Shown here one piece after another: positions 1 through 7,835 of a stretch of 64,000 nucleotides of DNA (positions are counted from its first letter, which is position 1; each line of letters starts with the position of its first letter). The DNA lies in assembly GCA_045639905.1 (NCBI GenBank), contig JAZUDZ010000015.1:6473-70472 (forward strand), in the 5' to 3' direction. This DNA is from RGIG426 sp045639905 (GTDB taxonomy: Bacteria; Bacillota; Clostridia; Oscillospirales; Acutalibacteraceae). The notes beneath the pieces are model-generated. The model ran no database searches. It had not been told where the DNA came from and saw nothing but the letters and a program-made list of their open reading frames with translations. A program made the translations under genes and the position numbers.

Positions 1-86
1 TGCTTCGTCATCATTTCATGTGCTTTATCCGCGGCTTCCGGCAAAACACAGGTAGTCGCGCTGTTGTCCAGATATACAAGAGCCAT
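1..86 (-). CDS. Cysteine desulfurase (NifS/IscS family), N-terminal fragment
   Basis: Only the first 28 codons are in the window; the gene runs off the left edge. The reverse-strand reading starts MALVYLDNSATT, the near-invariant N-terminus of PLP-dependent cysteine desulfurases, which take sulfur from cysteine for Fe-S cluster and tRNA thiolation pathways. The start is set by GGAGGAAG a few bases upstream of ATG. It is separated from mtaB by a strong terminator (163-184), so it has its own promoter. The AT-rich palindromic tract just upstream shares a 19-bp motif with the nrdG leader. Family assignment is secure; NifS versus IscS class cannot be decided from so short a piece. Confidence 0.85.
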   Translation of the reverse strand, partial: MALVYLDNSATTCVLPEAADKAHEMMTK

Positions 87-122
87 GAAATCACTTCCTC
101 CATTGCATAGATATACAGTATA

Positions 123-141
123 TAGTATATACCAATACTAT
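123..141 (-). promoter_or_regulatory. Candidate operator shared with nrdG
   Basis: On the minus strand this reads ATAGTATTGGTATATACTA, 36 bases upstream of the cysteine desulfurase start. It matches 17 of 19 positions of a site at 23412-23430 in front of nrdG. It lies in a tract of overlapping TATA-type palindromes where the -10 region should be. An Rrf2/IscR-type regulator is an inference only. Confidence 0.4.
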
Positions 142-154
142 GTTTTTTTCAATC

Positions 155-184
155 AAAAAAGAGCCGTCTGCGGTTGCAGACGGC
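155..184 (-). terminator. Rho-independent terminator after mtaB
   Basis: Perfect 9-bp stem (GCCGTCTGC at 163-171 with GCAGACGGC at 176-184) and a 4-base loop, followed on the minus strand by TCTTTTTTG. It closes the prfA-mtaB operon. Confidence 0.9.
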
Positions 185-214
185 ATATTTTCAGTACATT
201 TACTGCGTATTGGA

Positions 215-1516
215 TTACAAAAGCGGTTTTGCCAGGCAAATTCCGTCCCGGACGGCTTCAATTTTGACACGGAGAAGATGGTTTGGAGGAAAGATTCCTT
301 CCACATGGACCGGGTCGTACCGGGTGGTATAACCTTCGGTATAATGGTTCGTCAGTCTCGTTTCCGTTAGGATTTCCGTGGTTTTTCCGATTAAGCGGGA
401 AAGGATGGCTTCCTGGCTTTCCTTCCCGGCCTCAATCATCAGTCGACAGCGCCGGTTCTTTTCTTCCGTGGAGATTTGACCGGGGAAGTCGGCTGCTTTG
501 GTTCCGGGCCGTTTGGAATAGGGGAACACATGAAGCTTGGAAAAGCCGATTTTTTTGACAAAGGCGAGAGAGGCTTCGAATTCTTCTTCGGTTTCTCCCG
601 GAAATCCAACCATTACATCAGTCGTTAAGGTGCAGTCCGGGAATGCCTCGCGAAGAGAAGCGGATACAGCGGAAAACTCTTCTGCCGTGTAACGGCGACG
701 CATACGCTGCAGGGTACTCGTGCAGCCGCTTTGGAGAGCCAAATGAAACTGAGGACACAGTTTCTTGGATGCCGTCAGCTTTTGAATGAGAGACAAAGTC
801 ATATCGTCCGGTTCCAGGGAGCCGAGACGTATGCGGGCAATACCGGGAATCTCTTCGGCCAAAAGCACGGCGTCTGCCAAATCCAGGTCATATTCTTTCC
901 CGTAGGCGGTTAAATTGATTCCGGTTAATACGATTTCCGTATATCCGGTTTGTGCCAAGGCTTGCAGTTCCGCTTTCAGCGTTTCGGGATCTTTGGAACG
1001 AATGCGGCCCCGGGCAAAGGGGATAATACAGTAGGTGCAAAAGCAGTTACATCCGTCCTGGATTTTAACGAAAGCACGGGTGCGCTCGTCAAAATCCCGA
1101 ATGCAAAGCGGTTCAAAGGATTTGTCATGAGGCGGAATGGAGCAAATACGCTCGCCGGTTTCTTCAAAGGTGCGAAGAAGCGGAAGAAGATCAAGACGTC
1201 TGGCATTTCCCATGACAATATCCGCCAGTTCCAAGGTCTCGGATTCGTCGGCGTAGGCCTGGGGATAGCATCCCGTTAAGATCAGAGATGCTTTCGGATG
1301 TTCCCGCCTGCATCGACGGAGAAACTGACGGAGTTTCCGATCACTTTCTCCGGTAACGGTACAGGAATTAATCAGGATATAGGCATCGCCGATATCCTCC
1401 ATTCCGGGAGTAAACACGCGGACGGAATAGCCGGCATCTTGTAATATTTCGCGCATGGCTTCGGTCTCATATTGATTGACCTTACAGCCCTGAGTATACA
1501 GATAGACTTCCGTCAT
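215..1516 (-). CDS. mtaB: tRNA (N6-threonylcarbamoyl-A37) methylthiotransferase MtaB
   Basis: Radical-SAM methylthiotransferase, 433 aa, that adds a methylthio group to t6A37 of ANN-decoding tRNAs. The N-terminal MTTase domain has the three Fe-S cysteines C11 (TQGCKVN), C52 (INSCTV) and C83 (LTGCYPQ). The radical-SAM CxxxCxxC triad is C156, C160, C163 within DGCNCFCTYCIIPFARG, and a TRAM-like C-terminus follows. TQGCKVN and the length fit MtaB (YqeV type) better than MiaB or RimO. It is the last gene of the DUF951-prfA-tsaC/coaE-slt-M18 operon, 20 bp after the aminopeptidase. The substrate t6A is the product of the pathway started by the TsaC domain two genes upstream, a sensible functional link. 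Confidence 0.93.
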   Translation of the reverse strand: MTEVYLYTQGCKVNQYETEAMREILQDAGYSVRVFTPGMEDIGDAYILINSCTVTGESDRKLRQFLRRCRREHPKASLILTGCYPQAYADESETLELADIVMGNARRLDLLPLLRTFEETGERICSIPPHDKSFEPLCIRDFDERTRAFVKIQDGCNCFCTYCIIPFARGRIRSKDPETLKAELQALAQTGYTEIVLTGINLTAYGKEYDLDLADAVLLAEEIPGIARIRLGSLEPDDMTLSLIQKLTASKKLCPQFHLALQSGCTSTLQRMRRRYTAEEFSAVSASLREAFPDCTLTTDVMVGFPGETEEEFEASLAFVKKIGFSKLHVFPYSKRPGTKAADFPGQISTEEKNRRCRLMIEAGKESQEAILSRLIGKTTEILTETRLTNHYTEGYTTRYDPVHVEGIFPPNHLLRVKIEAVRDGICLAKPLL

Positions 1517-1536
1517 CGGCGGGTCTCCTTCCGAGA

Positions 1537-2934
1537 TTACTTGCGGTTAAGCAGAGCGTAAAAAGCTCGATGGGTCATATGTAAATCCAGCTTGGAAATG
1601 ACTTCAAAGGGAGCATGCATACAAAGAACCGGGACACCCAAATCCACGGTGTCTACATCCAGGTTCGCAACGTATTGGGCAATGGTTCCGCCACCGCCGC
1701 CGTCCACGCGTCCAAGCTCACCGATTTGCCAGGCAACCTGTTCCTGCTCCATAATCTGACGGAAGGTTCCCATCAGTTCGGCAGATGCATCGGAAGTGCC
1801 GGACTTGCCGCGGGCACCGGTGTATTTGGTCAGCACCACGCCACCGTTTAAGATGGAAGCGTTGCGATATTGTGAATTTTCCGGATAGAGCGGGTCATAG
1901 CCGGCGTTCACATCTGCCGACAGACACAGGGAGGCAGATAAAACCTTGCGGCCTTCGGCGCCGAATGTGGCGGCCAGATCGGCAATGAAGTTGGGCATAT
2001 AGGAACCCTGCATGCCGGAAACCCCGGCAGAACCGGTTTCCTCTTTGTCGGTTAAAACAGTCACGGCCGTATAAGCAGGTTTTTTGAGGGCAAACAAGGC
2101 GGTAAGTGCCGGATAGGCACAAACGCGGTCATCGTGACCATAGCCGCCGACCATACTGCGGTCAAAGCCGATATCACAAGGCTTGCCGGCTGGAACGGCT
2201 TCCAGTTCCGCACAACGGAAATCGGCCTCGGTGATGCCGTATTTCTTGTTTAGAATCTGCATGATGTTCAGTTTGATATTGTCGGATTCTTCACTGTCAT
2301 CAAAGGGACGGGAACCGACCAAAATATCCAGATTCTCACCGGTGATGACTTCAGAGGCTTTCTTTTGCATCTGGTCACCGCTCAGATGAATGAGCAGATC
2401 CGTGACAACAAATTTCGGGTCGTCGTCTCCGTCGCCGATATTGATGTCCACCACCGTGCCGTCTTTTTTCACGACAACACCGTACAGAGCCAGGGGAACC
2501 GTAGGCCACTGGTATTTTTTGACACCTCCGTAATAGTGGGTGTCCAAATAGGCGAAGCCTTCTTTTTCATACAGCGGATTGGGCTTCAGGTCCAGGCGGG
2601 GGGAGTCTATATGTGCGATGGCAAAGGAAACACCGTCGGTAATGGGACGGGTACCGATGACGGCCAGAATCACGGCCTTGTCACGGTTGACGCGATAGAC
2701 TTTGTCACCCGCTTTGTATTTCTTGGCGGGGTCAAATTCTTTAAAGCCGTTTTCTTTTGCCATGGAAACGGCTTCTTTGACCGCCTGACGCTCGGTTTTG
2801 GCCTTGCCCAAAAAGGCTTTGTAGCCTTCGGCATAGGTATCGGCGTCTTTCAGTTCTTTTTTGCTGACAACGGCAGGCTTGACACTGCCGTCAAGCAGTT
2901 GTTTCTTTAAATCTTTTGCGGATTGTTTTGCCAT
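1537..2934 (-). CDS. M18 family zinc aminopeptidase
   Basis: 465-aa cytoplasmic metalloaminopeptidase of the M18 (aspartyl aminopeptidase) family, the 'aminopeptidase 1' type common in Clostridia. Di-zinc site segments are visible: FAIAHIDSPRLDLK (H108), GHDDRV, DKEETGSAG with the catalytic EE pair, LSADVNAGYDP, and the final HMTHRAF near the C-terminus. A lysine-rich N-terminal 60 residues precede the catalytic domain. It sits 14 bp downstream of the lytic-transglycosylase-like gene and 20 bp upstream of mtaB, so it is cotranscribed with translation genes. Likely role is removal of N-terminal acidic or neutral residues from peptides; the exact specificity is not readable from sequence. Confidence 0.93.
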   Translation of the reverse strand: MAKQSAKDLKKQLLDGSVKPAVVSKKELKDADTYAEGYKAFLGKAKTERQAVKEAVSMAKENGFKEFDPAKKYKAGDKVYRVNRDKAVILAVIGTRPITDGVSFAIAHIDSPRLDLKPNPLYEKEGFAYLDTHYYGGVKKYQWPTVPLALYGVVVKKDGTVVDINIGDGDDDPKFVVTDLLIHLSGDQMQKKASEVITGENLDILVGSRPFDDSEESDNIKLNIMQILNKKYGITEADFRCAELEAVPAGKPCDIGFDRSMVGGYGHDDRVCAYPALTALFALKKPAYTAVTVLTDKEETGSAGVSGMQGSYMPNFIADLAATFGAEGRKVLSASLCLSADVNAGYDPLYPENSQYRNASILNGGVVLTKYTGARGKSGTSDASAELMGTFRQIMEQEQVAWQIGELGRVDGGGGGTIAQYVANLDVDTVDLGVPVLCMHAPFEVISKLDLHMTHRAFYALLNRK

Positions 2935-2948
2935 AATGGTATTCTCCC

Positions 2949-3542
2949 TTAGGATGCTTTGGAAGTGGTCGAGGAGGATTCCATGTTCTTATACAGGAAT
3001 CCGTAAATGCGTTCGTAGTTTTTGACTTCTTTGCAGAAATGGTTTACATCCGATTCCGGAATGTCGTCCAGCGTCTTTTTGTCGCCACTGGCGGTCGGCA
3101 AGTCGGCGAGCCATCCGTCAACGGTGGCTTCTCCGATATAGAAGGCGGCCAGGGCGGTGCGCTCGTCACCGTATTTCTTCATAAGAGAGGACAAAATATA
3201 GGTGCCGACTTTGATGTTCTTTTCCGGATCGGTGTATTTGTTTCCGTCCACATAGGCTTTGAAAGCATTGGCTTTCCAGGCTTCTTCGGTAATCTGCATA
3301 AGACCGTAGCGGGTCGGGTCGGATGAGCTGGTTTTTTCAGCATCAAATCCGCTGCGCAGTTTGATGACGGATAACAGGGTATACGGGGATACGTTGTACT
3401 TGTTGGCGGCCTCTACGATATAGGAATCGTAGTCAGAGGGCGGAAATGCTTTTTGCAGAATGAATTTGCCGCCGATGACAGCAAGTACCAAAACGATGAC
3501 AATGATTAATAAACTTTTTACTTTACTTGATCCACGAGACAT
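2949..3542 (-). CDS. Lytic transglycosylase-like membrane protein lacking the catalytic Glu
   Basis: 197-aa protein with an N-terminal membrane anchor (about residues 9-30) and an extracellular SLT-type goose-lysozyme fold. Family landmarks are LLSVIK, YGLMQIT and a late FYIGEATVDGW. In active enzymes the first motif reads E-S (catalytic Glu); here it is VIKLRSGF, with R63 encoded by CGC where Glu should be. The protein may therefore be a non-hydrolytic cell-wall binder. The start at 3542 (MSRGSS) is chosen because AGGAG is 8 bases upstream of it, while the ATG at 3548 is only 2 bases from AGGAG. Its 5' end overlaps the 3' end of the tsaC-coaE gene by 25 bp, suggesting coupled translation. 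Confidence 0.85.
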   Translation of the reverse strand: MSRGSSKVKSLLIIVIVLVLAVIGGKFILQKAFPPSDYDSYIVEAANKYNVSPYTLLSVIKLRSGFDAEKTSSSDPTRYGLMQITEEAWKANAFKAYVDGNKYTDPEKNIKVGTYILSSLMKKYGDERTALAAFYIGEATVDGWLADLPTASGDKKTLDDIPESDVNHFCKEVKNYERIYGFLYKNMESSSTTSKAS

Positions 3543-5158
3543 AACCATAACTCCTTTGCATTTGTTTTAAATGTATTTACCGACCCGTTATTCTCAAGGG
3601 AATACCGGGCATGGGTCCGATAATAAGATTCGGGATGTTGGGCGTGAATGCGGCTTAGTGCATCCTCGCGGCTGATGGCATCCCTTTGCATGATTCGTTT
3701 GCAGCGTACTTCTTCGTTTGCCAGTACCGCAACCGTTGCCGTGCAATCCGCATCCAGTCCGCTTTCAAACAAGAGCGGTGCATCTACCAGCACCACCTCG
3801 CCGGCGGCTGTATGAGTTTCAATTTCTTCCCGGCTTTTTTTCAAAATGTACGGGTGGGTGATGGCGGTCAGACGCTTTGTTTTTTCGGGAGAAACAAAAG
3901 CGATTTGTGCCAGCTTATGCCGATTGAGTCGGCCATCCGGTTCGAGTATATCCGATGAAAACTCCGAAACCAGTTCAAGGAGGCAGGGAGAATTCGGTCC
4001 GGTGACCTCTCGGGATATTTTGTCCGTGTCCACAACGTAGGCACCGAGAGACTGCCATAAAAGGCACAATTCACTTTTTCCGGAGCCGGTCGGTCCGGTG
4101 AGACCGATGACGGTTCGTTGGGGTGCTTTCAGGGAAACAACCTCAAAAGCCGCGGCACGAAGCAAACGGTTATAGACAGCCAACCCGACACCCTCCTGCG
4201 AGGGACAGGATGTATACAGGATGGAAGCGCCGACTTCATCCGCCTTCCGAAGTGCGTCAAATACATGTTTGGCCTGCTCGGAGGGGTTTCCCCGTTCTCC
4301 GTACAACATGTACGGAACCAGCAATCCTTCTTCTTCACCGGAAAAGCACAGAGCCCAAACACCCTCGCCCGCATGAGCGTTAATGTAGGCACGGACCTGC
4401 GCGGCGGTTCCGTCCAGTAAAATGACCTTTGCTTTCGGGGAATAATGCTTGTATTTCATACCGGGAGATGCCGCGGTGGCACCGTCCTTCAGTTTGTGGG
4501 TAACGGCATCGTTGATTTCAATGGGGCCTGCGACCGCCTCCAGCATATCGACGGTAATTCCGCCGGGACGCAGAAGCTGTACGGTCCCGTCTACCACACT
4601 GATAACCGTGGATTCGACTCCTACGGAGCAGGGACCTCCGTCCACAATGGCGGCAACGCGCCCATCCATGTCATTTTTGACATGCTGCATGGTGGTGGGG
4701 CTGGGACTGCCGGAAAGATTGGCGGAGGGAGCCGCCAAGGGAAGTCCGGACAGATTGATAATGTCTCGGGCGACCGGATGAACCGGAAACCGGACGGCGA
4801 CCGTGTCCAGTCCACCGCTGACGACGGCCGGAACACGCTTGGAGCGCTTAAAAATCATGGTGAGGGGGCCCGGCCAATAAGCTTTGGCAAGCTTTTCGGC
4901 AATCGGAGGGATTTCGGCCACCAGGTCCTGCAGTTGTTCGGCTTCTCCGATATGAACAATCAGCGGATTGTCCTGGGGGCGTCCTTTGGCCTCGAAAATC
5001 GCACGAATGGCCTCTTCGTTATAGGCACTTGCTGCCAACCCGTAAACGGTTTCGGTGGGGATGCCTACCACGTGTCCCTGCTGCAAAAGCAGAGCGGCAC
5101 GAGCCAAATCTTCCGGGCGGCTGCTTAGATATTCGGTTTGGTAGGTTTTGTTTTCCAT
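3518..5158 (-). CDS. Threonylcarbamoyl-AMP synthase / dephospho-CoA kinase fusion (TsaC/Sua5-CoaE)
   Basis: 546 aa, clearly two enzymes in one chain. Residues 1 to about 200 are a YrdC/TsaC domain (IPTETVYGLAA, KGRPQDNPL, PSANLSG) making threonylcarbamoyl-AMP for tRNA t6A. SPGMKYKHYSP then begins a Sua5 C-terminal domain to about 340. From about 347 a P-loop kinase begins (GLTGPTGSGKSE) and continues as CoaE, the last step of coenzyme A synthesis, with VDTDKISREV, DAPLLFE and QRDAISREDA. No stop or frame change lies between the halves. The gene abuts prfA (TAAATG) and overlaps the next gene. TsaC beside prfA is a common bacterial order; the CoaE fusion is not. Each domain assignment is secure. 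Confidence 0.92.
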   Translation of the reverse strand: MENKTYQTEYLSSRPEDLARAALLLQQGHVVGIPTETVYGLAASAYNEEAIRAIFEAKGRPQDNPLIVHIGEAEQLQDLVAEIPPIAEKLAKAYWPGPLTMIFKRSKRVPAVVSGGLDTVAVRFPVHPVARDIINLSGLPLAAPSANLSGSPSPTTMQHVKNDMDGRVAAIVDGGPCSVGVESTVISVVDGTVQLLRPGGITVDMLEAVAGPIEINDAVTHKLKDGATAASPGMKYKHYSPKAKVILLDGTAAQVRAYINAHAGEGVWALCFSGEEEGLLVPYMLYGERGNPSEQAKHVFDALRKADEVGASILYTSCPSQEGVGLAVYNRLLRAAAFEVVSLKAPQRTVIGLTGPTGSGKSELCLLWQSLGAYVVDTDKISREVTGPNSPCLLELVSEFSSDILEPDGRLNRHKLAQIAFVSPEKTKRLTAITHPYILKKSREEIETHTAAGEVVLVDAPLLFESGLDADCTATVAVLANEEVRCKRIMQRDAISREDALSRIHAQHPESYYRTHARYSLENNGSVNTFKTNAKELWLCLVDQVK

Positions 5159-6232
5159 TTACGATTCCGCCTCTGCCATTTTGTCCGCCTGTTCGGCGGC
5201 GGTTAATGCATCAATAATTTCATCCAAATCCCCGTCCATAATACGGTCAATTTTATACAGTGTCAGCCCGATACGGTGATCGGTAACACGCCCTTGGGGA
5301 AAGTTGTAGGTCCGAATGCGGTCGGAGCGGTCTCCGGAACCCACCTGGGCCTTTCGGTCGGCGGCGATGCTGTCTTGCTGTTTTTTATGTTCTATTTCAT
5401 AGAGACGGGAATACAGCACCCGCATGGCCTTGTCTTTATTCTTATACTGACTTCTCTCATCCTGGCATTCGACAACCAATCCGGTCGGGATATGGGTGAT
5501 GCGAATGGCAGAAGAAGTCTTGTTAACTTTCTGACCGCCGGCACCGCTGGAACGGTAGGTGTCAATGTGTAAGTCGGCCGGATTTAGTTGTACGTCCACT
5601 TCGTCAATTTCCGGCAGAACCGCTACCGTGGCTGCGGAGGTATGAATGCGACCGCCGCTTTCGGTTTCCGGAACTCTCTGGACACGATGCCCGCCGCTTT
5701 CGAATTTGAGACGACTGTAAGCCCCTTGCCCGGATACAATGAAGTTTACGGAATGATAGCCGCCGAGTTCGGTCTCATTGGCGGAGACCACTTCCAGCGT
5801 CCATCCTTTTGTTTCGGCATACATGGAATACATCCGAAAGAGAGATCCGGCAAATAAAGCGGATTCTTCGCCACCGGCACCGCTTCGGATTTCCATGATG
5901 ACGTTTCGCTCGTCCAGCGGGTCTTTGGGCTGCATCAAGGCTTGCAGTTCGTGCTCCAGCTCTGTTAGCGTATCGTCGGCTGTTTTCAGTTCCTGGTTTA
6001 ACAGTTCCCGAAGTCCCGTATCGTTTCCTGCATCGCGGAGCAGTTCCAGGGCTTCCTGTTTTTGATTTTGCGCCTGTTCCAAGCGGCTGCACAGGGTAAT
6101 AATCGGTTCCAGCGTCTTGCTTTCCTGCATGAGCTTTTTGACTTCGTCGACCTGACTTAAAACGGATGGATCACAAAGACGCTTGGCGATTTCTTCATAG
6201 CGTTTTCTCGCCCCGGCTAATTGATCCAGCAT
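5159..6232 (-). CDS. prfA: Peptide chain release factor 1
   Basis: 357 aa, the usual RF1 length. It recognises UAA and UAG and triggers peptidyl-tRNA hydrolysis. The GGQ loop is SSGAGGQKVNKTSSA; the tripeptide anticodon region is RVPETESGGRIHTS (the PxT form of RF1, not the SPF of RF2). The C-terminal IRTYNFPQGRVTDHRIGLT is diagnostic for RF1. It starts 2 bp after the DUF951 stop and its TAA touches the ATG of tsaC-coaE, so translation is tightly coupled in the operon driven from 6456-6484. RF2 is encoded separately at 24772-25908. Confidence 0.97.
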   Translation of the reverse strand: MLDQLAGARKRYEEIAKRLCDPSVLSQVDEVKKLMQESKTLEPIITLCSRLEQAQNQKQEALELLRDAGNDTGLRELLNQELKTADDTLTELEHELQALMQPKDPLDERNVIMEIRSGAGGEESALFAGSLFRMYSMYAETKGWTLEVVSANETELGGYHSVNFIVSGQGAYSRLKFESGGHRVQRVPETESGGRIHTSAATVAVLPEIDEVDVQLNPADLHIDTYRSSGAGGQKVNKTSSAIRITHIPTGLVVECQDERSQYKNKDKAMRVLYSRLYEIEHKKQQDSIAADRKAQVGSGDRSDRIRTYNFPQGRVTDHRIGLTLYKIDRIMDGDLDEIIDALTAAEQADKMAEAES

Positions 6233-6234
6233 AC

Positions 6235-6420
6235 TTACTCTCCGTTTCTTTCAATAGACTTGATGTGACGCTCGATTTTTTGACGGGGGACCATCATTTC
6301 GTGACCGCAGCCTTCACAGCGCAGACGAAAGTCCATTCCGATACGCAATACTTCAAACCGATGACAACCGCAGGGGTGCGGTTTTTTCATGATAAGAATA
6401 TCGTGCAATTGAACGTCCAT
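6235..6420 (-). CDS. DUF951 small zinc-finger-like protein
   Basis: 61-aa basic protein, first gene of the prfA operon. The order MKKPHPCGCHRFEV, GMDFRLRCEGCGHEMMV, KIERHIKSI is the DUF951 signature; the two CxC/CxxC pairs probably bind zinc. Function is unknown, although a nucleic-acid or ribosome role is often suspected for such proteins. The start at 6420 is chosen over an upstream ATG because a GAGGCGAG Shine-Dalgarno lies just before it and family members begin at this point. The promoter is about 36 bp upstream. Confidence 0.88.
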   Translation of the reverse strand: MDVQLHDILIMKKPHPCGCHRFEVLRIGMDFRLRCEGCGHEMMVPRQKIERHIKSIERNGE

Positions 6421-6455
6421 TTTCTCGCCTCTTTTTAGCATCAAATTTACATTTA

Positions 6456-6484
6456 AGTATAGCATTATCGCCTTGTTCTGTCAA
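6456..6484 (-). promoter_or_regulatory. Promoter of the DUF951-prfA-mtaB operon
   Basis: Minus strand TTGACA (6479-6484), 17-bp spacer, TATACT (6456-6461): near-consensus sigma-A promoter upstream of DUF951. Confidence 0.85.
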
Positions 6485-6518
6485 CGATTCCGCCCTCTCT
6501 GAAAGGAACCTTTCAAAC

Positions 6519-6548
6519 GAAAAAAGAGGCCTGTTTCAAACAGGCCTC
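6519..6548 (-). terminator. Terminator after ftsZ
   Basis: GAGGCCTGTTT (6526-6536) pairs with AAACAGGCCTC (6538-6548); CTTTTTTCG follows on the minus strand. It separates ftsZ from the prfA operon. Confidence 0.9.
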
Positions 6549-6561
6549 AAAAGGTTTTGCA

Positions 6562-7665
6562 TTAGGTCAAATCGTCGTTCCCTTTATTGAAGAAATTCAT
6601 GATATCCAGGTATCCGTTATCTTCCTCACTGGAGCCGGTACCGTTGTCATTATTCTCATTAATAAAGGACGGGATGTCATCCTGCGGGGCAGCGGTGGCA
6701 CCGTTCTGTTTGGAACCGTCAAAGCCGGTGGCGATAACGGTGATGGACAAAGCATCGTCCATGGTCTCGTCGAAAGCAGCACCCCAAATGACGGTAGCGT
6801 CCGGAGCGGCGGAGCTGGAAATGATGGTGGCAGCCTGCTCAACATCTTCCAAATCAATGTCAGGGGAAGCGGTGAAGTTAATCAAAACGCCGCTGGCATT
6901 GTCAATGGAGGTTTCGAGAAGCGGACTGGAGATGGCAGCGTTTGCAGCCTGTTCGGCTTTGTCTTTGCCGGAAGCATTACCGATACCCATGTGGGCAAGA
7001 CCGGCATCACTCATGATGGCCGAGACATCGGCAAAGTCAAGGTTGACAAGACCCGGAACTTTGATGAGACGGGAGATGCTGTCAACACCCTGCATAAGCA
7101 CCATATCGGCAATCTCAAAAGCATTGGCCAAGGTGATGCGGGTATCGAGGGCATATTTCAAGCGCTCGTTGGGGATAACCACCAAACTGTCGACACAGTC
7201 GCGGAGAGCGGCAATGCCGTCTTCGGCCTGGTCCATACGTTTTTTACCTTCAAAATTGAACGGTTTGGTAACAATACCAACAGTCAAAATTTTCAGTTCT
7301 TTGGCAATCTGGGCAACGACCGGAGCGGCGCCCGTACCGGTACCGCCACCCATGCCGGCGGTGATGAAGACCATATCCGCACCGTTAAGAGCCGATTTGA
7401 TTTCTTCACGACTTTCTTCGGCGGCAGCACGTCCTTTGTTCGGATCGGAACCGGCACCCTGACCTTTGTTGGAATTGCCGATCTGAATGCGCTGTGTGGC
7501 CTGCGATTGATACAAAGCCTGACGGTCGGTGTTGATGGCAATGAATTCGACGCCTTTTACGCCGGATGTTGCCATGCGGTTTACGGCATTTCCGCCGCCT
7601 CCGCCGACGCCGATAACTTTAATCTGAACATTATCAACAAATTCATCTTCAAATTGAAAACCCAT
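6562..7665 (-). CDS. ftsZ: Cell division protein FtsZ
   Basis: 367-aa tubulin-like GTPase forming the cytokinetic Z-ring. N-terminal VIGVGGGGGNAVNRM, the tubulin signature GGGTGTG (G106-G112), the T5/T6 loops and the catalytic T7 segment NLDFADV are present. An Asp/Asn-rich linker leads to the C-terminal peptide DIMNFFNKGNDDLT, which binds partners such as FtsA, SepF or ZapA. The start follows AGGAGG by 8 bases. It is transcribed from its own promoter after the terminator that closes the dcw operon. No ftsA lies beside it, so membrane attachment may depend on SepF or an ftsA located elsewhere. Confidence 0.97.
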   Translation of the reverse strand: MGFQFEDEFVDNVQIKVIGVGGGGGNAVNRMATSGVKGVEFIAINTDRQALYQSQATQRIQIGNSNKGQGAGSDPNKGRAAAEESREEIKSALNGADMVFITAGMGGGTGTGAAPVVAQIAKELKILTVGIVTKPFNFEGKKRMDQAEDGIAALRDCVDSLVVIPNERLKYALDTRITLANAFEIADMVLMQGVDSISRLIKVPGLVNLDFADVSAIMSDAGLAHMGIGNASGKDKAEQAANAAISSPLLETSIDNASGVLINFTASPDIDLEDVEQAATIISSSAAPDATVIWGAAFDETMDDALSITVIATGFDGSKQNGATAAPQDDIPSFINENNDNGTGSSEEDNGYLDIMNFFNKGNDDLT

Positions 7666-7761
7666 TTGAGTAACCTCCTATAAGTTCTGTGAATTGCCCT
7701 TCTTACCGACACCCTCCGATAAGACTAGATAGGGCACTTGTCATCCTATATTTTCGATACA

Positions 7762-7791
7762 ATAATACCATATCTTGTATATAAAAAGCAA
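7762..7791 (-). promoter_or_regulatory. Probable ftsZ promoter
   Basis: Minus strand TTGCTT (7786-7791), 18-bp spacer, TATTAT (7762-7767) preceded by an extended TG. It overlaps the 3' part of the ftsQ terminator and gives an ftsZ leader of about 90 nt. Confidence 0.45.
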
Positions 7792-7824
7792 CAAGGAAAA
7801 GCATGATTTTTTTGCTTTTCCTTG
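7777..7824 (-). terminator. Terminator after ftsQ (end of dcw operon)
   Basis: CAAGGAAAAGCA (7792-7803) pairs with TGCTTTTCCTTG (7813-7824). On the minus strand it is followed by TTGCTTTTTATA. Confidence 0.8.
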
Positions 7825-7835
7825 ATTTTTTTCGC

